From Pseudomonadota bacterium (GTDB lineage Bacteria; Pseudomonadota; Gammaproteobacteria; Steroidobacterales; MnTg04): a stretch of 64,000 bases of DNA. The stretch spans positions 42,675 through 106,674 of the forward strand of contig JACZVC010000006.1 in assembly GCA_022572885.1 (NCBI GenBank), given 5' to 3'. This document shows positions 26,548-35,431 of the stretch, in pieces; within the stretch, counting starts at the first letter, position 1, and each line of letters starts with the position of its first letter. The notes beneath the pieces were generated by a model, which had not been told where the DNA came from, ran no database searches, and saw only the letters and a list, made by a program, of their open reading frames with translations. The translations under genes were made by a program, and so were the position numbers.

Positions 26548-27741
26548 TCAGTCCGCCCAGCCCTCGAGCGCAGAAACGAATACCGAGAGGAACTTGTTGG
26601 TTTGGTGCGCGTCCAGCGCACGGTGATCGATAGTCAGGGTCACATAGCACAGCGGCCGGATTTCCATTTGCTCCTGGCCGTCGGCTTCGACGACGACAAC
26701 TCTTTTCTCCAGTTTGCCGATACCGAGGATCGCGTTTTGCGGTTGGTTGATGATGATCGGCGACGCCATCAGGCTGCCGCTGACCCCATGATTTGAAATC
26801 GTGAACGTGCCGCCGCTTACGTCGTCCTGGCCCAGCTCGCCCTTGCGCGCTTTGTCGGTCAGGGTTTGCAGCTTCCCGGCGATCGCGTCCAGCGTCATCT
26901 CCTGCGCCCGGTGAATGACCGGCACGATCAGGCCCTCGTCGCCAAGCGCCGTGCCGATGCCGATATTGATATCGCTAAACAGTTCCAGGCCTTCATCGTG
27001 GAAACGGCTGTTGACTTCGGGTACCGCGCTCAGCGCCGCGACCGCGGCTTTGACGAAATAGGCGGTATAGGTCAGTTTTACGCCCTGGTCTTCCAGGCCG
27101 ACGCGGTTTTTCGCCCGGTGCGCGATGACGGCCGACATGTCCGCCTGGAACACACAGGTGACATGGGGTGCGGTCTGCACGCTTTTCACCATGTGCGCGG
27201 CGATGCGTTTGCGCATCGCCGTATGCGGCACGATCGTCCCTCCGCCGGATGCTGCGAGCGCGTCCCGATTTTTCGCCGCACTCGATTCGCCGCCCGCGAT
27301 ATGGTTTTCGACGTCTGCGCGGGTGAGCCGGCCATCCCGGCCGCTACCCGTGATCTGAGAGGCATCCAGGCCGTGCTTTTTGAGCAGTTTTTTTAAGCCC
27401 GGGCTCAATTTCGGCTGGTCAACGGCTACCGCGGTTTTTATCGCGGCAGCCGATTCGGCCGGTTTTTCAATTGCACCGGTTGTTACCTCGGCCGTGGCGC
27501 CCGCCGCGATTCGACCCAGCACGGCGCCGGGCTCGACCAGGCTTTGTTCTTCGACCAAAAGCTCGTGCAAAACGCCGCTGGCTGGCGAGGCGATCTCAAC
27601 GACCACCTTGTCGGTTTCCAGTTCGATCAAAGGCTCGTGCAGCGCGACCGTATCGCCGGCTCGCTTGAGCCATTGCATCAGCGTCGATTCAGTCCCTTCT
27701 TGCTGGTCTTCCGGCACGACGATGTCGATCAGTTCTGGCAT
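26548..27741 (-). CDS. 2-oxoacid dehydrogenase E2 (dihydrolipoyl acyltransferase)
   Basis: 397 residues with one lipoyl domain (residues 1-80, lipoyl lysine in ELETDKVVVEI), an E3-binding domain (about 125-160, SPGLKKLLKKHGLDASQITG and GRLTRADVENHI) and a catalytic acyltransferase domain. The active-site histidine block near the end reads TIDHRALDAHQTN, where the family consensus is DHRxxDG, so the glycine is alanine here. It works with the fused E1 encoded 15 bases upstream. The substrate could be a branched-chain 2-oxoacid, pyruvate or an aryl 2-oxoacid; sequence alone does not decide. No E3 gene lies in the window. Confidence 0.9.
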   Translation of the reverse strand: MPELIDIVVPEDQQEGTESTLMQWLKRAGDTVALHEPLIELETDKVVVEIASPASGVLHELLVEEQSLVEPGAVLGRIAAGATAEVTTGAIEKPAESAAAIKTAVAVDQPKLSPGLKKLLKKHGLDASQITGSGRDGRLTRADVENHIAGGESSAAKNRDALAASGGGTIVPHTAMRKRIAAHMVKSVQTAPHVTCVFQADMSAVIAHRAKNRVGLEDQGVKLTYTAYFVKAAVAALSAVPEVNSRFHDEGLELFSDINIGIGTALGDEGLIVPVIHRAQEMTLDAIAGKLQTLTDKARKGELGQDDVSGGTFTISNHGVSGSLMASPIIINQPQNAILGIGKLEKRVVVVEADGQEQMEIRPLCYVTLTIDHRALDAHQTNKFLSVFVSALEGWAD

Positions 27742-27756
27742 TCGCTTCCCCGGGCG

Positions 27757-29943
27757 TTAGTACTCAAGCAGTTTGGTCATTTTTCCGGCTATTCCAGCTA
27801 CATCCGGAACCACCGCATGCATCAGCAGCGGATTGTGCGGACTGGGGATATCCGGCATGGCCAGCCGCTCGACTGGCGCGTCCAAGTCGAAAAAAGATTC
27901 GCTGGCCACGGTCGCGACTATCTCCGCGCCAAAACCGGCGGTCATGTTGTCCTCGTGTACCACCAGGCAGCGCCTGGTCCTGGCGACCGATTCCAATATG
28001 GCTTTCTTGTCCCATGGCATCATCGTGCGCAGATCGATAACCTCTACGCTGCCATCTACCTGGCCAGCTGCAATTTCGCAACGCGGCACCATCGCGCCCC
28101 AGGTCACGACGGTCAGGTCTGTGCCGGACCTGGTGATTTTTGCTTTGCCAAATGGCAAAAGGTATTTGTCGCCGGGGTAGGGTCTGCGCGCCCATGCATC
28201 GTCCAGCATCGAGCGGTGTTCAAAAAAGATCGTCGGGTTGTTGCTACGCAGCGCCGCGCGCAACAGGCCGGTTGCGTCCTCGGCATTGGATGGCACGGCA
28301 ACCTGCCAGCCGATGCCGTGTGCCCATTGCACTTCATTTGTCTGGCTGTGCCAGGGATCGCCGCATTTGAAAAAACCACCGGGGATTCTGACTACTATCG
28401 GTGCGGCAAAGCGGTTGTTGGTCCGCCATCTCATCGTGCCACAGTCATTCAATTGCTCCGCTGCCGGGTCGGCATACTTGCGAAACTGGAGCTCGGGCAC
28501 CGGCATCAGGCCGGCTACCGCCATGCCCACGGCACGGCCGATGATGCCTTCTTCCGAAAGGCTGGTATCGAAAACCCTGTTGACGCCGAATTTTTCCTGC
28601 AAACCCATCGTCGCCGCATGCACGCCGCCCTTGGGTCCGACGTCTTCGCCAAAGACAGTAAGCTTCGGGTTGCTTGCCAGTTCATATTCGAGTGTACGGC
28701 GAATGGCCGTCAACATGTTGATTCGCGTGGGCTCGGGTTCCGGTTGTTCGCCGGATTCGGGAAAAACATGACCGCTGACGGCCAGGCCGCCTTGTTGTTG
28801 TATCTCGGGTTTGCCGTCAGGCCCGGCTTCGCAAAAAACATGCCGCTCGATGGTTGCCGGATCGGGCTGGGTCCTGGCGAGTGCCGACTCAAGCGCATCG
28901 GCGACTACCCGTTCGACTTCCTGTTCCAGCTTTTCCCAGGCGGCTTCGTCGATCAACGCCGGAATCAGGTAGTCACGTAGTTTTGGTAGCGGATCACGGG
29001 ATTCTTCTGCGGCGATGATCTCGGCCGATTTGTAGGCCTGGGTATCTTGTGCCGAGTGACCGGCCAGCCTGGGTACGGAAAGCCTTAGCAGGGCCGGTCC
29101 GGCGCCGCTGCGAACGTGGTCGACCGCCTGGCGGATCAGCCCGGCCGCCGCGGCCGGTTCTGTGCCGTCGCCATCCAGGACCCGCAAATTCTCAAACGAT
29201 TTGAGGTTGGCTGCGATGTTTGCCCCTGGCGTCTGCAGCGTGGATGGCGTCGAGATGCCATATGCGTTGTCCTCGATATAGAACAGCATCGGCAGTTTCA
29301 GTGTCGTCGCCATCGTCAGTGCAGACCAGAATCCATTGGTCGCTACCGATGCGTCGCCGCCGAGGGCAGCGCCGATAGCACCCTTGTAGCTATCGTCGCC
29401 GAGTTCATCTGCGTGATAAAGAATTGACTGCGCCCAGCCGGCGACCGGCGTGTATTGCGCCCCGACTCCACCGCACATCGGCAGGACCGTGGCGCCACCA
29501 GTCGAAGGAAGGTTGAAAACAACCCCGATGTCGCGGCCGTCACTGAATCCGCCGGAGCGCGCCAGCGGGCCGGCGAACGCATCTTCGATCGATAGCCCGA
29601 TCGCCAGCAGCGATGGCCTGGACCGGTAATAACCGCTGGTCGCATCGTGCGGATGGTTCAGCAAGGAACCCAGCAGGATCTGCGCCAGGTCATGGCCACG
29701 CGCAGAGAATTGGTAAAGCACTTTCTTCTGTGGGACCAGTTCGCTTTCCTCGATCCGGTCGATGGCCCGCGAGGTCAGCATCAGGCGCGCAATTTTGAGC
29801 CAGTCAAAAGCAGGGTCAATACTGTCATCGGAACGAACCGACGCTTCTTGTGCTATTTCCGAACTCACAGATGCAATGCCTGGTGCTTTGGGGGAGTGCG
29901 AATAATACCCGCCCCGCGGGCAGCTTGGCCAGAGCCGCATCAT
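27757..29943 (-). CDS. 2-oxoacid dehydrogenase E1, alpha and beta fused
   Basis: A ThDP-dependent decarboxylase that feeds acyl groups to the adjacent E2. About 728 residues from ATG 29943; a longer open frame to 30243 would run into the divergent MAPEG gene, and a GTG near 29870 is another possible start. The alpha half (to about residue 350) has YYRSRPSLLAIGLS and a ThDP motif GDASVATNGFWSALTMA through IEDNAYGIS. The beta half starts near INMLTAIRRTLEYEL and has FGEDVGPKGGVHAAT, DTSLSEEGIIGRAVGMA and VHEDNMTAGFGAEIV. Alpha and beta are separate chains in many organisms. Branched-chain-type E1 is the best family guess; the substrate is not established. Confidence 0.88.
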   Translation of the reverse strand: MMRLWPSCPRGGYYSHSPKAPGIASVSSEIAQEASVRSDDSIDPAFDWLKIARLMLTSRAIDRIEESELVPQKKVLYQFSARGHDLAQILLGSLLNHPHDATSGYYRSRPSLLAIGLSIEDAFAGPLARSGGFSDGRDIGVVFNLPSTGGATVLPMCGGVGAQYTPVAGWAQSILYHADELGDDSYKGAIGAALGGDASVATNGFWSALTMATTLKLPMLFYIEDNAYGISTPSTLQTPGANIAANLKSFENLRVLDGDGTEPAAAAGLIRQAVDHVRSGAGPALLRLSVPRLAGHSAQDTQAYKSAEIIAAEESRDPLPKLRDYLIPALIDEAAWEKLEQEVERVVADALESALARTQPDPATIERHVFCEAGPDGKPEIQQQGGLAVSGHVFPESGEQPEPEPTRINMLTAIRRTLEYELASNPKLTVFGEDVGPKGGVHAATMGLQEKFGVNRVFDTSLSEEGIIGRAVGMAVAGLMPVPELQFRKYADPAAEQLNDCGTMRWRTNNRFAAPIVVRIPGGFFKCGDPWHSQTNEVQWAHGIGWQVAVPSNAEDATGLLRAALRSNNPTIFFEHRSMLDDAWARRPYPGDKYLLPFGKAKITRSGTDLTVVTWGAMVPRCEIAAGQVDGSVEVIDLRTMMPWDKKAILESVARTRRCLVVHEDNMTAGFGAEIVATVASESFFDLDAPVERLAMPDIPSPHNPLLMHAVVPDVAGIAGKMTKLLEY

Positions 29944-30030
29944 TTGTTTCCCGCTTGGATTAAGATGACTGCTATGGTTTGGGTGGGCCCGGTTATCCCG
30001 GTGCGGCAGGGTTAAACAGGAGGAAGAAAC

Positions 30031-30417
30031 GTGGATATTGTGGCCATCGTCAGCGCCCTGATTTTGATCGAGTATTGGGTCATTTCTTTTCTGGTTGGAG
30101 TGGCGAGGGGGAAGACCGGCGTGAAGGCCCCGGCCATGCAGGGTGCGCCGGAGTTCGAAAGGATCAGCCGCGTACAGCAAAACACGCTGGAGCAATTGAT
30201 CGTCTTGCTGCCGGCGATGTGGCTGTTCGCTTTTTATGTGCACCCGGTGATAGCTGCCGGTCTGGGTGTCTTGTTCCTGATCGCACGAATAATTTACTGC
30301 CGCGCCTATCTCAGGGAGCCGTCAGGCAGAGGGCCGGGGTTTGCTATCGGGCAGATTGCGCAGGCGATTTTGCTGCTTGGTGGTTTGCTCGGCGCGATAT
30401 TGGCTTTGCTCAATTAG
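30031..30417 (+). CDS. MAPEG family membrane protein
   Basis: A 128-residue protein with four hydrophobic helices and a GTG start preceded by AGGAGGA. The MAPEG pattern is seen in the loop after helix 1 (APAMQGAPEFERISRVQQNTLEQLIVLLP, quoted in part as ERISRVQQNTLEQ) and in IARIIYCRAYLREPSGRGPG. Eukaryotic MAPEG proteins act in glutathione and eicosanoid metabolism; bacterial members are mostly of unknown function. It is divergent from the E1 gene with an 87-base gap and has no evident operon partner. Confidence 0.8.
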   Translation: MDIVAIVSALILIEYWVISFLVGVARGKTGVKAPAMQGAPEFERISRVQQNTLEQLIVLLPAMWLFAFYVHPVIAAGLGVLFLIARIIYCRAYLREPSGRGPGFAIGQIAQAILLLGGLLGAILALLN

Positions 30418-30527
30418 CAAATCCAGATTCAAGATCACTTTATCGGCGGGCGATTGCGCCGGCCGGTGGTCACCGTGGCAGGCAGAGGACCCGACGACTT
30501 TACTGCGCTGCCGCAATCCATCGTGAG

Positions 30528-30563
30528 AAAATCGGGGTATTCGCTCTTGGGGTAACCGATTTT
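30528..30563. promoter_or_regulatory. Inverted repeat upstream of the sigma factor gene
   Basis: AAAATCGG at 30528-30535 is exactly complementary to CCGATTTT at 30556-30563, with a 20-base spacer, about 45 bases before the sigma factor start. GGTAACC (30551) and GTCTAA (30577) resemble ECF-type -35 and -10 elements, though the spacing is a little long. It may be an operator or autoregulatory promoter; nothing proves it. Confidence 0.35.
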
Positions 30564-30606
30564 CGTGTGCGGCGGGGTCTAATAAAGAGGCGACCCAGGA
30601 TCGGCC

Positions 30607-31218
30607 ATGCTTCTTTATCTTGAAGACAAACAGCTAGTGCAACGAATGCTGACGGGCGATCAGCGTGCGTTTGATCAGTTCTTTACAGAGAATTTCCAGC
30701 GGCTGTATCGATTCGCGCTCAGCCGCGTGCCGGACGATCCTGAAAGTTGCAGGGAAGTCGTCAATTCGGCGCTGAGCAAGGCGATCAGGAACCTGCACAA
30801 ATTCAGGGGCGAGGCGGCGTTGTTTACCTGGCTATGCGCGATTTGCCGGAATGAGATCAGCGACTGGTTGGAACAGCAGGGCCGATACCGCCAGCACATC
30901 TTGCTAACCGAGGATTTTCCAGAGATCCGGGCGGCGGTTGACTCTTTCCAGACGCCACTTGCGGATGACCCGGAGTGGAATATGCAACGCCTGGAGTTCG
31001 TCAGGTTGATTCACGTTGCCCTAGACCGCCTGCCGGCCAGGTATGGCGATGCGCTGGAGTGGAAATACATCGAGGGTTACTCGATTCGGGAAATTGCCGG
31101 GCGAATGGGGATCGGTGAAGAAGCGGTGCAGTCGCTGCTCGCCCGGGCCCGCAGAGCATTTCACGATGTTTACGGTTCGCTGACGACCCATGACATTAGT
31201 TCACGGGTCTCTACCTGA
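30607..31218 (+). CDS. ECF-family RNA polymerase sigma factor
   Basis: 203 residues. Region 2 covers about 22-95 (RLYRFALSRV, VVNSALSKAIRNLHKFRG, FTWLCAICRNEISDWL) and region 4 about 140-190 (LDRLPARYGDALEWKYIEGY, IREIAGRMGIGEEAVQSLL with the helix-turn-helix). Regions 1.1 and 3 are missing, as in ECF factors. The gene ends 15 bases before the FecR-like anti-sigma and precedes a TonB-dependent receptor, the usual order of a cell-surface signalling set. It probably transcribes this island, including the downstream secreted protein; targets are unproven. Confidence 0.9.
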   Translation: MLLYLEDKQLVQRMLTGDQRAFDQFFTENFQRLYRFALSRVPDDPESCREVVNSALSKAIRNLHKFRGEAALFTWLCAICRNEISDWLEQQGRYRQHILLTEDFPEIRAAVDSFQTPLADDPEWNMQRLEFVRLIHVALDRLPARYGDALEWKYIEGYSIREIAGRMGIGEEAVQSLLARARRAFHDVYGSLTTHDISSRVST

Positions 31219-31233
31219 AGGTTGTGCAGATGT

Positions 31234-32274
31234 ATGAATAAGCGAAATAAAAACCAAACCCAATCGGCTGACGAGGTTTTTAGCAGCTTGCTTGGACAGG
31301 CTTCGCCCAGACGAAAGGCACCTGAAAGGGATGAGTTGGAAATCCGACAGGCTGCGCTGGCGGAATGGAAAAAGATAACGGGAAAACGCAGGGCAAGACG
31401 CCGCCTGGTTTCGCTGGCTGTCGCGGCGACCGTGGTAATGGTATTGGCATCCCTGATCAATGTCAGTCGTCTTGCGGAGACAGATATGGACCTTCAACAG
31501 CTTGCCAATGTTGAAAGACGAATTGGCGAAATCATTATATTTGAACCAGCCACCGATACCTGGCGTGGGCTGGCAGAGAGCGATGTTGTGCTTTCTGCCG
31601 GGCAAATCATAGCAACCAGCGGCGGCGCCAGGATAGCTGTCTCATGGAATGCCGGCGGTTTGCTGAGGATAGACGAAAAGACGCGCGTGTCTCTAACCGC
31701 CAACGACCAAATACAACTGCTTTCTGGTCGACTTCATTATGATTCGAAGTCCCTTTACTCAAACCAGCAACCGCTAGTCAACCTGTTGATTGAAACACCC
31801 TATGGCAAAGTTCGGCACATGGGCACGCAATTCATGACCGACCTCGCGGGTGGTGCACTGTCGGTCAGCGTGCGTGAGGGCGAAGTCGCGATCAGTGGCG
31901 ACAGCATGGAAACGCTGGTACTTGCCGGAGAGAAGGTAATTATCAGCGAAAGCGGCATCGAGGTTCGTCAGTCCATTTTGCCGTACTCGGACGAGTGGAA
32001 GTGGGCCCAGGAAATTGCGCCGGCATACGAGCTTGATGGCCGCAGCATGGCCGAGTTTCTGCAGTGGATAAGCCGTGAGTCTGGTTTTCTTATTGAGTAT
32101 GAGACAGAAAGCGCTAAATCCTTGGCCGAGGAAACGATACTACACGGCAAAATCGATTTGCTGCCCATGAAGGCGTTGGAAATCATGTTTCAGACCGCTG
32201 ACCTGGTGTACGAATTGCATGGCGGCGTGATTCTGGTCAGTACCCGGCAAACTTCCCGAGCATTCGGCAGCTGA
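31234..32274 (+). CDS. FecR-type anti-sigma regulator with C-terminal STN-like domain
   Basis: 346 residues; ATG 31234 is chosen because GAAGG lies upstream, and TTG 31222 would add four unlikely residues. A cytoplasmic N-terminus (about 1-50) should hold the sigma factor, followed by one membrane helix (LVSLAVAATVVMVLASL). The periplasmic FecR domain spans about 115-245 (GQIIATSGGARIAVSWNAGG, VRHMGTQFMTDLAG, VSVREGEVAISG, LVLAGEKVII). The last 90 residues (MAEFLQWISRESGFLIEYE through LEIMFQTADLVYELHGG) look like an STN fold, which contacts TonB-receptor plugs. Role: relay from the receptor to the sigma factor. Confidence 0.88.
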   Translation: MNKRNKNQTQSADEVFSSLLGQASPRRKAPERDELEIRQAALAEWKKITGKRRARRRLVSLAVAATVVMVLASLINVSRLAETDMDLQQLANVERRIGEIIIFEPATDTWRGLAESDVVLSAGQIIATSGGARIAVSWNAGGLLRIDEKTRVSLTANDQIQLLSGRLHYDSKSLYSNQQPLVNLLIETPYGKVRHMGTQFMTDLAGGALSVSVREGEVAISGDSMETLVLAGEKVIISESGIEVRQSILPYSDEWKWAQEIAPAYELDGRSMAEFLQWISRESGFLIEYETESAKSLAEETILHGKIDLLPMKALEIMFQTADLVYELHGGVILVSTRQTSRAFGS

Positions 32275-32340
32275 TCTGGAGATTTGTTGTGCCGGTACCG
32301 ATCATCAGAAGAAGGGCCGGTCCTTGGTATACTGAGAAGC

Positions 32341-34932
32341 ATGCGTCGTACCGTTAATTTGTCCGACGAACCCGGTTCGACAGCCATATCGAACCAAGTA
32401 AATCTGTTCGGATCAGTCCACCGCTTGTTTCTCATCGGGCTTTGCTTCGTTGCGTGGACCACATCCGTGGTTGCAAGCGACACCTTTGCCGGGCGATCCA
32501 TAAGCGGAGTTCTGGAACAATACCGCAGCGAGGGCTGGGCGTTCGCTTACAGTTCAAACCTGATAAAACAGTCGATGCTGGTTCGTGCCGAGCCCGAAAG
32601 TATCGACCCGGAAGGAATAGTTCGCGAAATACTCATGCCCTATGATCTGACGCTTCTCCATATTGACGAACTCTATGTCGTTGTCAGAACCGAAGACGGG
32701 CTGGTACACGCCAACCAGGGCTCATTGCTGCTCATCATCAGGAATGTCCCGCCAACCGCCAATATGGGCGCGCTGTCTGTGACAGCATCTGTCTCTTTGC
32801 CGGAACCGTTAGCAATCGGCAACGGATTACTCAAATTCAATAACCTAAACATTGGCGATATAGAAATAAACATTTCGCTGCCCGGATTTGTTACCGAACA
32901 CCGAACAGTCCAAATTAAGCCAGGAAATACTTCGGTGATTCTGGTGGAACTGGCTCCCAGTCTCTGGGAGTTTGAAAAAGTGATAGTCACTACCAGCCGT
33001 TACCGGTTGCAGCGTGAGCTGTCGGCTTCGGTTTTTCATATTAACCAGAGGGCGATTCAGAGTATGCCGGATCTCGGGGACGACCCGATAAGATCGGCCC
33101 AGCGCCTGCCCGGTGCCGCCGCCGGCATATCTGCGAAAACACACTTTCGTGGCGGGGCTGATGACGAAGTGGCAATTATCCTGAATGGCCATCGGTTGCT
33201 GGACCCATTTCATGTCCGCAATTTTCAGAACATCTTCAGTGCTGTAGACGTTCGCGCAATCAGCGGAATGGAAGTTTATACCGGGGGTTTTCCGGTTCGC
33301 TACGGGGACCGGATGAGCGGACTCATTCTCATTGAAACCATGAAACCAGTGAGATTGCGCCAGACCGAAATTGGTTTTAGTGCCTACAACACATCCTTCC
33401 TGTCGGCGGGCAGCTTCTCATCCGGCAGTTTCGACTGGTTGATTTCGGCACGACGCGGCAATCTGGACTTGGTCGTAAACAAGGAGTTCGGTGAGCCCGA
33501 CTACAGTGATTTCTTTTTCGAACTGGCTGGCGAGCTGGCACCGAAAGCCACTTTGTCGCTCAATATTCTGCTGGCTAGCGACCGGGTGCTGATTGTCACC
33601 GATGACAAAATCGACGATCAGGAACGATCGGACAGTCGGGCAGACAATTCGCAGTTCTGGCTCAGGCTGGAAAACGAATGGACTGACGACCTGAGCAGCA
33701 CAACGGTGCTGTCGTTTGACTCGATACATAATGATCGTATGGGTCTGGTCATCGATCCCGAGGCGATAGTCGGTTTCGTCGATGACCGAAGGGAGACGAA
33801 GATTGTAACCCTGCGGCAGGACTGGCAGTGGTTTGCGCATGGAAGTTATCTGCTGCAATGGGGCATCGAGGCGCAGCATGCGGAGGCAGATTATCGCTAC
33901 CAGAGTACGGTCGACTATTTTGGTATTAATGCCGTATTTAGTGGTCTGCCGGTTGCGATCAGCCACGATCTGGCTGTCACTCCGGATGGAGACGCTTTTG
34001 CCGCGTATGTGTCCAACCGCTGGCGGGTAGGCTCCCGGGCAATCATGGAACTCGGATTGAGATGGGACAAGCAGACCTTTCAGGATACGAATTCAGACTC
34101 GCAGTTCAGTCCCAGGTTGAGTGTCCTGTACACGCTAAACCCGAAAACGGATTTTCGCCTGAGCTGGGGGCGTTATTACCAGTTTCAGGGCATTCAAGAG
34201 CTCCAGGTTGAGGACGGCGTCAACCGGTTTTTCCCGGCACAAAGAGCAGATCAACTGATCATTGGAATCCAGCATCGCTTTGGTGATTCCTATCTTTTTC
34301 GTGCCGAGGCATTCAGCAAAAGCATGGAGCGACTCAAACCGAGGTTCGAGAATCTTTTCGATCCTCTGTCCATACTTCCTGAAATACAGTCCGACCGTGT
34401 ACGAATAGACCCGGAAAAAGCGCGTGCCAGGGGCATCGAACTGTATCTGGAAAAAACCAGCGGTAGTCTGAGCTGGTGGGGCGCTTATTCCTTTTCGAAA
34501 GTTGAAGACCAGGTGAATGGCAGCAATATCGCCCGCGGCTGGGACCAGCGACACGCATTGCAAGGTGGTTTTTCGTGGCGTCCGGGTGACTGGCAACTGG
34601 ACATCGCCGCCGGCGTACACACCGGCTGGCCAAAAACAGACCTGGTTTTGGACTTCGATTCGTCAGGAGAGCCGGTCGTCACGCCGGGGCCAAGAAACGC
34701 GGGACGTTACGCCAGGTTCGCCAGTGTCGACATGCGTGTGAGCAGAAAATTCCAGTTGGGCAAGGGTACACTGGCGGCGTTTTTTGAACTGACCAATGCG
34801 CTGAACAGGAGAAACCCCTGTTGCTCGGATTTTGACCTGGAGGAAGACAGCGCCGGCATTTCCTTCCTCGAAAAGAACGAAGATGACTGGCTGCCGTTGT
34901 TGCCCGCATTGGGATTTCTTTATGAATTCTGA
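32341..34932 (+). CDS. TonB-dependent outer-membrane receptor with N-terminal signalling domain
   Basis: 863 residues from ATG 32341; a TTG at 32284 is a weaker start. A signal peptide (LFLIGLCFVAWTTSVVAS) is followed by an STN-like signalling domain (residues 50-120, ISGVLEQYRSEGWAFAYSS), a carboxypeptidase-regulatory-like beta domain (about 140-210) and the plug (HFRGGADDEVAIILNGHRLL, GGFPVRYGDRMSGLILIE). A beta-barrel continues to the terminal FLYEF with an aromatic last residue. The STN domain and the upstream sigma/FecR genes point to a transducer that reports ligand uptake. The ligand is unknown; no siderophore genes are nearby. Confidence 0.92.
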   Translation: MRRTVNLSDEPGSTAISNQVNLFGSVHRLFLIGLCFVAWTTSVVASDTFAGRSISGVLEQYRSEGWAFAYSSNLIKQSMLVRAEPESIDPEGIVREILMPYDLTLLHIDELYVVVRTEDGLVHANQGSLLLIIRNVPPTANMGALSVTASVSLPEPLAIGNGLLKFNNLNIGDIEINISLPGFVTEHRTVQIKPGNTSVILVELAPSLWEFEKVIVTTSRYRLQRELSASVFHINQRAIQSMPDLGDDPIRSAQRLPGAAAGISAKTHFRGGADDEVAIILNGHRLLDPFHVRNFQNIFSAVDVRAISGMEVYTGGFPVRYGDRMSGLILIETMKPVRLRQTEIGFSAYNTSFLSAGSFSSGSFDWLISARRGNLDLVVNKEFGEPDYSDFFFELAGELAPKATLSLNILLASDRVLIVTDDKIDDQERSDSRADNSQFWLRLENEWTDDLSSTTVLSFDSIHNDRMGLVIDPEAIVGFVDDRRETKIVTLRQDWQWFAHGSYLLQWGIEAQHAEADYRYQSTVDYFGINAVFSGLPVAISHDLAVTPDGDAFAAYVSNRWRVGSRAIMELGLRWDKQTFQDTNSDSQFSPRLSVLYTLNPKTDFRLSWGRYYQFQGIQELQVEDGVNRFFPAQRADQLIIGIQHRFGDSYLFRAEAFSKSMERLKPRFENLFDPLSILPEIQSDRVRIDPEKARARGIELYLEKTSGSLSWWGAYSFSKVEDQVNGSNIARGWDQRHALQGGFSWRPGDWQLDIAAGVHTGWPKTDLVLDFDSSGEPVVTPGPRNAGRYARFASVDMRVSRKFQLGKGTLAAFFELTNALNRRNPCCSDFDLEEDSAGISFLEKNEDDWLPLLPALGFLYEF

Positions 34933-35431
34933 AGCCGGCCCTCGTTTTGGTTTTATTCTGGCAAGTCCGCCGACAAGGGCTGAATAGCGTTGACATCGAT
35001 ATCAACGGTCAGGCCGCTGTCGGGCGCCAAGAGAAACGAATCAATATTCAGTTCGCCGCTAGTGTCGTTACCGGACCAGGTGAGAAGTCGGCCGGGTCCA
35101 GTGCCATTTTCACCCAGGTCATTGGACTTAATTTGGCGTGCCGAAGACGTGAACACTGCGTAAAGTGCTACCTCGCTCCATAACTGCTCAGGATGCAACA
35201 AAAGCCCGAGTATGTTGGCAATCAGGTATTGTCCATCGGCTAGCCGCATAAAGAAAACACAACAAAGCCAAAGCCAAAGCGGCCCAAAGACGGGGATGGA
35301 AAGCCTTGACAATTAGACGACCGTTTTCCGTCTGATAAAGCGTCTAAGCATATACACGTGCAAAGCAAGTATCGCAGCCGCGTTCGGCTGTCTTGTGACA
35401 CTTGCCGACATATGAGCAGGAGGAACGAGAA
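34933..35431. other. Long intergenic region with a doubtful minus-strand ORF and promoter-proximal repeats
   Basis: About 500 bases between the receptor and the secreted protein gene. A minus-strand frame (34953-35312, 119 codons; NDLGENGTGPGRLLTWSG) has no ribosome-binding site and no recognisable family, so I do not call it a gene; it could be a decayed fragment. TTAGACG at 35313-35319 pairs with CGTCTAA at 35341-35347, and a second pair AGACG/CGTCT (35315-35319, 35329-35333) is nested inside it, suggesting an operator. A hairpin lies at 35365-35405. Confidence 0.4.
35365..35405 (+). promoter_or_regulatory. Two-tier hairpin in the leader of the secreted acidic protein gene
   Basis: GCAAGT (35365-35370) pairs with ACTTGC (35400-35405), and inside it CAGCCG (35375-35380) pairs with CGGCTG (35385-35390) around a four-base loop. 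The structure ends about 13 bases before a strong AGGAGG. It has no U-run, so it is more likely an mRNA stability or translation element than a terminator. It does not match a riboswitch I know. Confidence 0.4.

Noticed and set aside
27544..28980. 478-codon plus-strand frame
   Set aside because: Antisense to the E1/E2 genes; no domain recognised.
29944..30243. 100-residue N-terminal extension of E1
   Set aside because: Overlaps the divergent MAPEG gene, has low-complexity text unlike any E1, and ATG 29943 gives a sensible start.
34953..35312. 119-codon minus-strand frame between the receptor and acidic protein genes
   Set aside because: No ribosome-binding site or family; kept only as a remark on the intergenic region.
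35306..35338. TTGACA at 35306 as a sigma-70 -35 box
   Set aside because: No -10 hexamer at 16-18 bases; the nearest TGATAA is 21 bases away.
35341..35431. Possible c-di-GMP (GEMM) riboswitch suggested by GCAAAGC-like text
   Set aside because: The pairing pattern and conserved GEMM bases are not present; only a simple two-tier hairpin can be drawn.
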